Of a stretch of 64,000 nucleotides of DNA, positions 61,755-64,000 are shown piece after piece (position 1 is the stretch's first letter; each line of letters starts with the position of its first letter). Origin of the DNA: Lachnospira multipara LB2003 (GTDB lineage: Bacteria; Bacillota; Clostridia; Lachnospirales; Lachnospiraceae); contig NZ_JNKW01000001.1 of the NCBI RefSeq assembly GCF_000702205.1, forward strand, positions 434,001 to 498,000, in the 5' to 3' direction. The position numbers and the translations under genes are program-made. The notes below the pieces were generated by a model, which searched no databases, was not told the DNA's origin, and saw only the letters and a list, made by a program, of their open reading frames with translations.

Positions 61755-62243
61755 TTATAAGCCTTTTGGGCCTCTCTCTAAACCTGTTATACCAGTTCTT
61801 GCAATTTCAACAATTGTAAAGCCATCTAACAATTCTATGAATGCATTAATCTTACTTTGGCTACCTGTAAGTGAAACAATTACAGATTCCTTAGATACAT
61901 CAACAATATTAGCTCTATAGATATCAGCTATTGTTGCAATTTCCTGTCTTTTTTCAGGGGATACTAAAACCTTAATTAAAACAAGTTCTCTACATACTGA
62001 ATCATCTAGTGGTAAAACTGTGATTTTCTTTACATCTACTATCTTAGTCAACTGCTTTTCAATCTGCTCAAGCACATCATCATCACCAGTTGCAACAATA
62101 GTCATTCTTGATATATCAGGATTTAGTGTTTCACCAACAGTTAAGCTGTCAATATTATAGCCTCTGCGACTAAAAAGACCTGCAACGCGACTTAAAACAC
62201 CTGCTGAGTTACCAACTAGAATAGAAATTACTGCTTTCCTCAT
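61755..62243 (-). CDS. ilvN: Acetolactate synthase small (regulatory) subunit
   Basis: About 162 residues. An N-terminal ACT domain (ISILVGNSAGVLSRVAGLFSRRGYNIDSLTVGET) is followed by a second ALS-small domain (~80-160) ending FTIVEIARTGITGLERGP. It confers valine feedback control on acetolactate synthase. The large subunit gene ilvB is not adjacent in the window, which is less usual. ATG 62243 is preferred; the ATG nine bases earlier overlaps the AGGAGA ribosome binding site. An upstream diguanylate cyclase gene is on the same strand 63 bp away. Confidence 0.94.
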   Translation of the reverse strand: MRKAVISILVGNSAGVLSRVAGLFSRRGYNIDSLTVGETLNPDISRMTIVATGDDDVLEQIEKQLTKIVDVKKITVLPLDDSVCRELVLIKVLVSPEKRQEIATIADIYRANIVDVSKESVIVSLTGSQSKINAFIELLDGFTIVEIARTGITGLERGPKGL

Positions 62244-62306
62244 AACGCACATCTCCTATTTTTTTAATTTATAAATAATTGTAACAATATCAGAAATTGT
62301 TGTCAA

Positions 62307-64000
62307 TTATATATCTAAATCCGTAAACTGTGACTTAGTCGCACTACTAAGCCCAATAACAAGCATTCTTAAGGTGCATATATCAACACTACTCCATTTT
62401 CTTCTTATCTCGCCAAATATATCAAATTCCATCATAGCAACACATTTATTAGCCTTATTTCTTACTCTAATCTGAATAAATGAACAAATATTATCATCTG
62501 TAAATTTATAAGCTAATTCAGGATGTGTCATTTCAACTGAAACAATATTATTCACTATATACATTTCATGTTCATCAAAATGTCCGCTGTATTCAGGATT
62601 ATTAATATAACTAGCATCTTCTAAATCCTTATTATAATAGCCTGTTGAGAAAACTCTTCTTAAGCCCTCTCCTGCAAATACTCTTATTCCATGTAAATTT
62701 AACTTATCTCCTAGTTCTTTTAGAATCTCAGAAAATTCATCAAATCCTGCTGCATTATTAGCCCTTAAAATTAGATTAGTAACCAATTCATATTTATCTA
62801 TTGGCTTTAAAAAATCATTGCCAATTGCTACTCTAACAGATTCTTTAGATAATAGATCTCCATGTTTTTCAACATCATAAATAATAAAACGATCCTTGCC
62901 CTTATCCTTTGCAATATAAAGACAGGCATCTGCTATCTTAAATAATGTTTCAAACTCAGTTCCATCAACACCAAACCTTGATACGCCAATTGATGAAGAG
63001 AATAAATAATCATGCTTTACTTCCTTTAACTCTAATTTTAGATTAAGGCGCATACTCTTTAATTTAATTCTTAATTCCTCTTCATCCTTAATATTATCAA
63101 GAAGTACCATAAATTCATCGCCACCAATTCGACCAACCATGCCATTATCTGCTGCCATATGGCTTAGTCCCTTGGCAAATCTATTAATTACTTCATCTCC
63201 AAAATAGTGTCCATATGTATCATTAACCTGTTTAAAATTATCAATATCAAGTACTAATAAATATGTTCTGCCATTTTGCTTTATCTTATTTAATTTTAAG
63301 AAGTTTAGATGTTCCGTGATTTTATCTGTAATTGTCTTTTTATTATAAAGTCCTGTGGCAGAATCTCTGCCAATTTCTCCATTATCAGCCTGATTTGGAA
63401 CATAATTTCCATTATATTTTTCCTGTGTTATAACACCAAGAACAAGCTTTTTATCAACGCTATCAATTAAGCTTGCACCCTTTATTGATAATCTTTCCAT
63501 TCTTGCTCCCTGTGTTAGAATTGAAGCAGTTATTGTTATGCTAAAATTCTCCATTTGATTTTCAATACATTCACATAACATGTCGAAATTTTTCATACTC
63601 TTTTCATCGACCATGTCATTAGTTATTACCTCTTCCTTCCAATCATCAAATTTCTTCTTAACAATTGGCTGAGCTTTATGATTATTATAGAAAAAAATTG
63701 TGAATTCCTTAGTCTCAATATCATAATCAAAAAGCTTATTAGGAATTAGACCTAATAGTGATCTATATTTTTTAATCTTATCATAATTTTTTCTGAATTT
63801 TAGACATGCATTCTCCATGTCCTGAATTCGAAAATATTGAAGAGTTTCATCTCCTATAAGTCTATCGCCCATTTTTATTAAACGCATATAGCGATATTCC
63901 TTATTCTTATTCTGAACTCGGAGTATAATAGTCTCCTTTTTATTCTCCTTATTCACAAAGTTTAAAAACTCTTCTCTATCCTCTTTAAATACTATCTTGT
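62307..64000 (-). CDS. Diguanylate cyclase with PAS-like N-terminus and GAF-like C-terminus (5' end cut by window)
   Basis: The frame runs open to base 64000, so the start lies outside; the GTG at 63956 is only internal. About 564 residues are visible: two PAS-like sensor regions (~15-65 and ~80-190), a GGDEF domain (~215-375) with DIDNFKQVNDTYGHYFGDE and intact GRIGGDEF, and a ~150-residue C-terminal region like a GAF domain. The RxxD inhibitory site five residues before GGDEF is absent (ADNG instead), unlike the other cyclase at 3248. No membrane helix is seen, so it is probably cytosolic. No EAL domain is present. Confidence 0.88.
   Translation of the reverse strand, partial: KIVFKEDREEFLNFVNKENKKETIILRVQNKNKEYRYMRLIKMGDRLIGDETLQYFRIQDMENACLKFRKNYDKIKKYRSLLGLIPNKLFDYDIETKEFTIFFYNNHKAQPIVKKKFDDWKEEVITNDMVDEKSMKNFDMLCECIENQMENFSITITASILTQGARMERLSIKGASLIDSVDKKLVLGVITQEKYNGNYVPNQADNGEIGRDSATGLYNKKTITDKITEHLNFLKLNKIKQNGRTYLLVLDIDNFKQVNDTYGHYFGDEVINRFAKGLSHMAADNGMVGRIGGDEFMVLLDNIKDEEELRIKLKSMRLNLKLELKEVKHDYLFSSSIGVSRFGVDGTEFETLFKIADACLYIAKDKGKDRFIIYDVEKHGDLLSKESVRVAIGNDFLKPIDKYELVTNLILRANNAAGFDEFSEILKELGDKLNLHGIRVFAGEGLRRVFSTGYYNKDLEDASYINNPEYSGHFDEHEMYIVNNIVSVEMTHPELAYKFTDDNICSFIQIRVRNKANKCVAMMEFDIFGEIRRKWSSVDICTLRMLVIGLSSATKSQFTDLDI

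Noticed and set aside
63954..63956. GTG at 63956 as start of the second diguanylate cyclase
   Set aside because: The frame continues open to the window edge with plausible protein sequence (KEDREEFLNF), so the gene begins outside.

Overview
The window reads as chromosomal DNA of an anaerobic, low-G+C Firmicute, most likely a Lachnospiraceae member of the Lachnospira/Roseburia/Butyrivibrio type (family-level inference only). Pointers are AT-rich codon use, strong AGGAGG-type ribosome binding sites, a six-gene Rnf complex, an NfnAB pair, a Na+-pumping decarboxylase operon, anaerobic sulfite reductase AsrABC, the cmk-ispH-S1 cluster, and KDG kinase beside KDPG aldolase. I saw no tRNA, rRNA, prophage, intact insertion sequence or CRISPR array.

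Layout. 1-2792: 3'-truncated YfhO-family membrane protein. 3248-4693: membrane diguanylate cyclase. 4877-9930: rnfCDGEAB on the minus strand, with a leader that looks like a transcription attenuator. 10238-13175: a DEDD-type nuclease, an orphan cheR and ylmH. 13317-17849: five-gene minus-strand operon (unknown gene, HI0933-type flavoprotein, cmk, ispH, S1). 18023-21325: NSS transporter, YvyF-like zinc protein and small proteins, one with a stop at codon 2. 21477-26846: biotin-dependent decarboxylase/carboxyltransferase operon with a Na+-pump subunit. 27128-30253: thiamine pyrophosphokinase and NfnAB. 30602-35670: a short YkvI-like membrane protein, a PadR-HAAS-DUF4097-HD operon with palindromic operators, a glycosyltransferase and an HxlR regulator with a degenerate DUF5131 remnant. 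35759-40428: stand-alone adenylation domain plus GNAT, DUF438/hemerythrin protein and a divergent Crp/Fnr regulator. 40577-48465: FNT channel, AsrABC, a second Crp/Fnr regulator, a FecBCD-type ABC importer and a siroheme-synthesis gene. 48756-56806: surface/secreted proteins, including a 1296-residue Big2 protein, separated by repeat-rich intergenic DNA. 57208-61430: kdgK, eda and cstA. 61755-64000: ilvN and a second diguanylate cyclase cut by the window edge.

How the genes fit together. Rnf (ferredoxin:NAD+, ion-pumping), NfnAB (ferredoxin/NADH/NADPH bifurcation) and the Na+-pumping decarboxylase form an energy-conservation theme. The asr block is self-contained: substrate-binding protein, siroheme enzyme, permease, ATPase, regulator, sulfite reductase and a probable sulfide-exporting FNT channel, all on one strand. 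The kdgK/eda/cstA region links uronate breakdown to pyruvate and its probable transporter, and candidate TTGT-N3-ACAA sites precede both eda and cstA.

The least explained DNA is intergenic: a six-unit array of about 74-bp repeats whose inverted arms appear to co-vary (50553-50961), a G+C-rich patch (55493-55700), G+C-rich hairpin arrays after ilvN, and a 21-bp sequence shared by two 3' regions. All functional statements are from reading the sequence; no database search was run.
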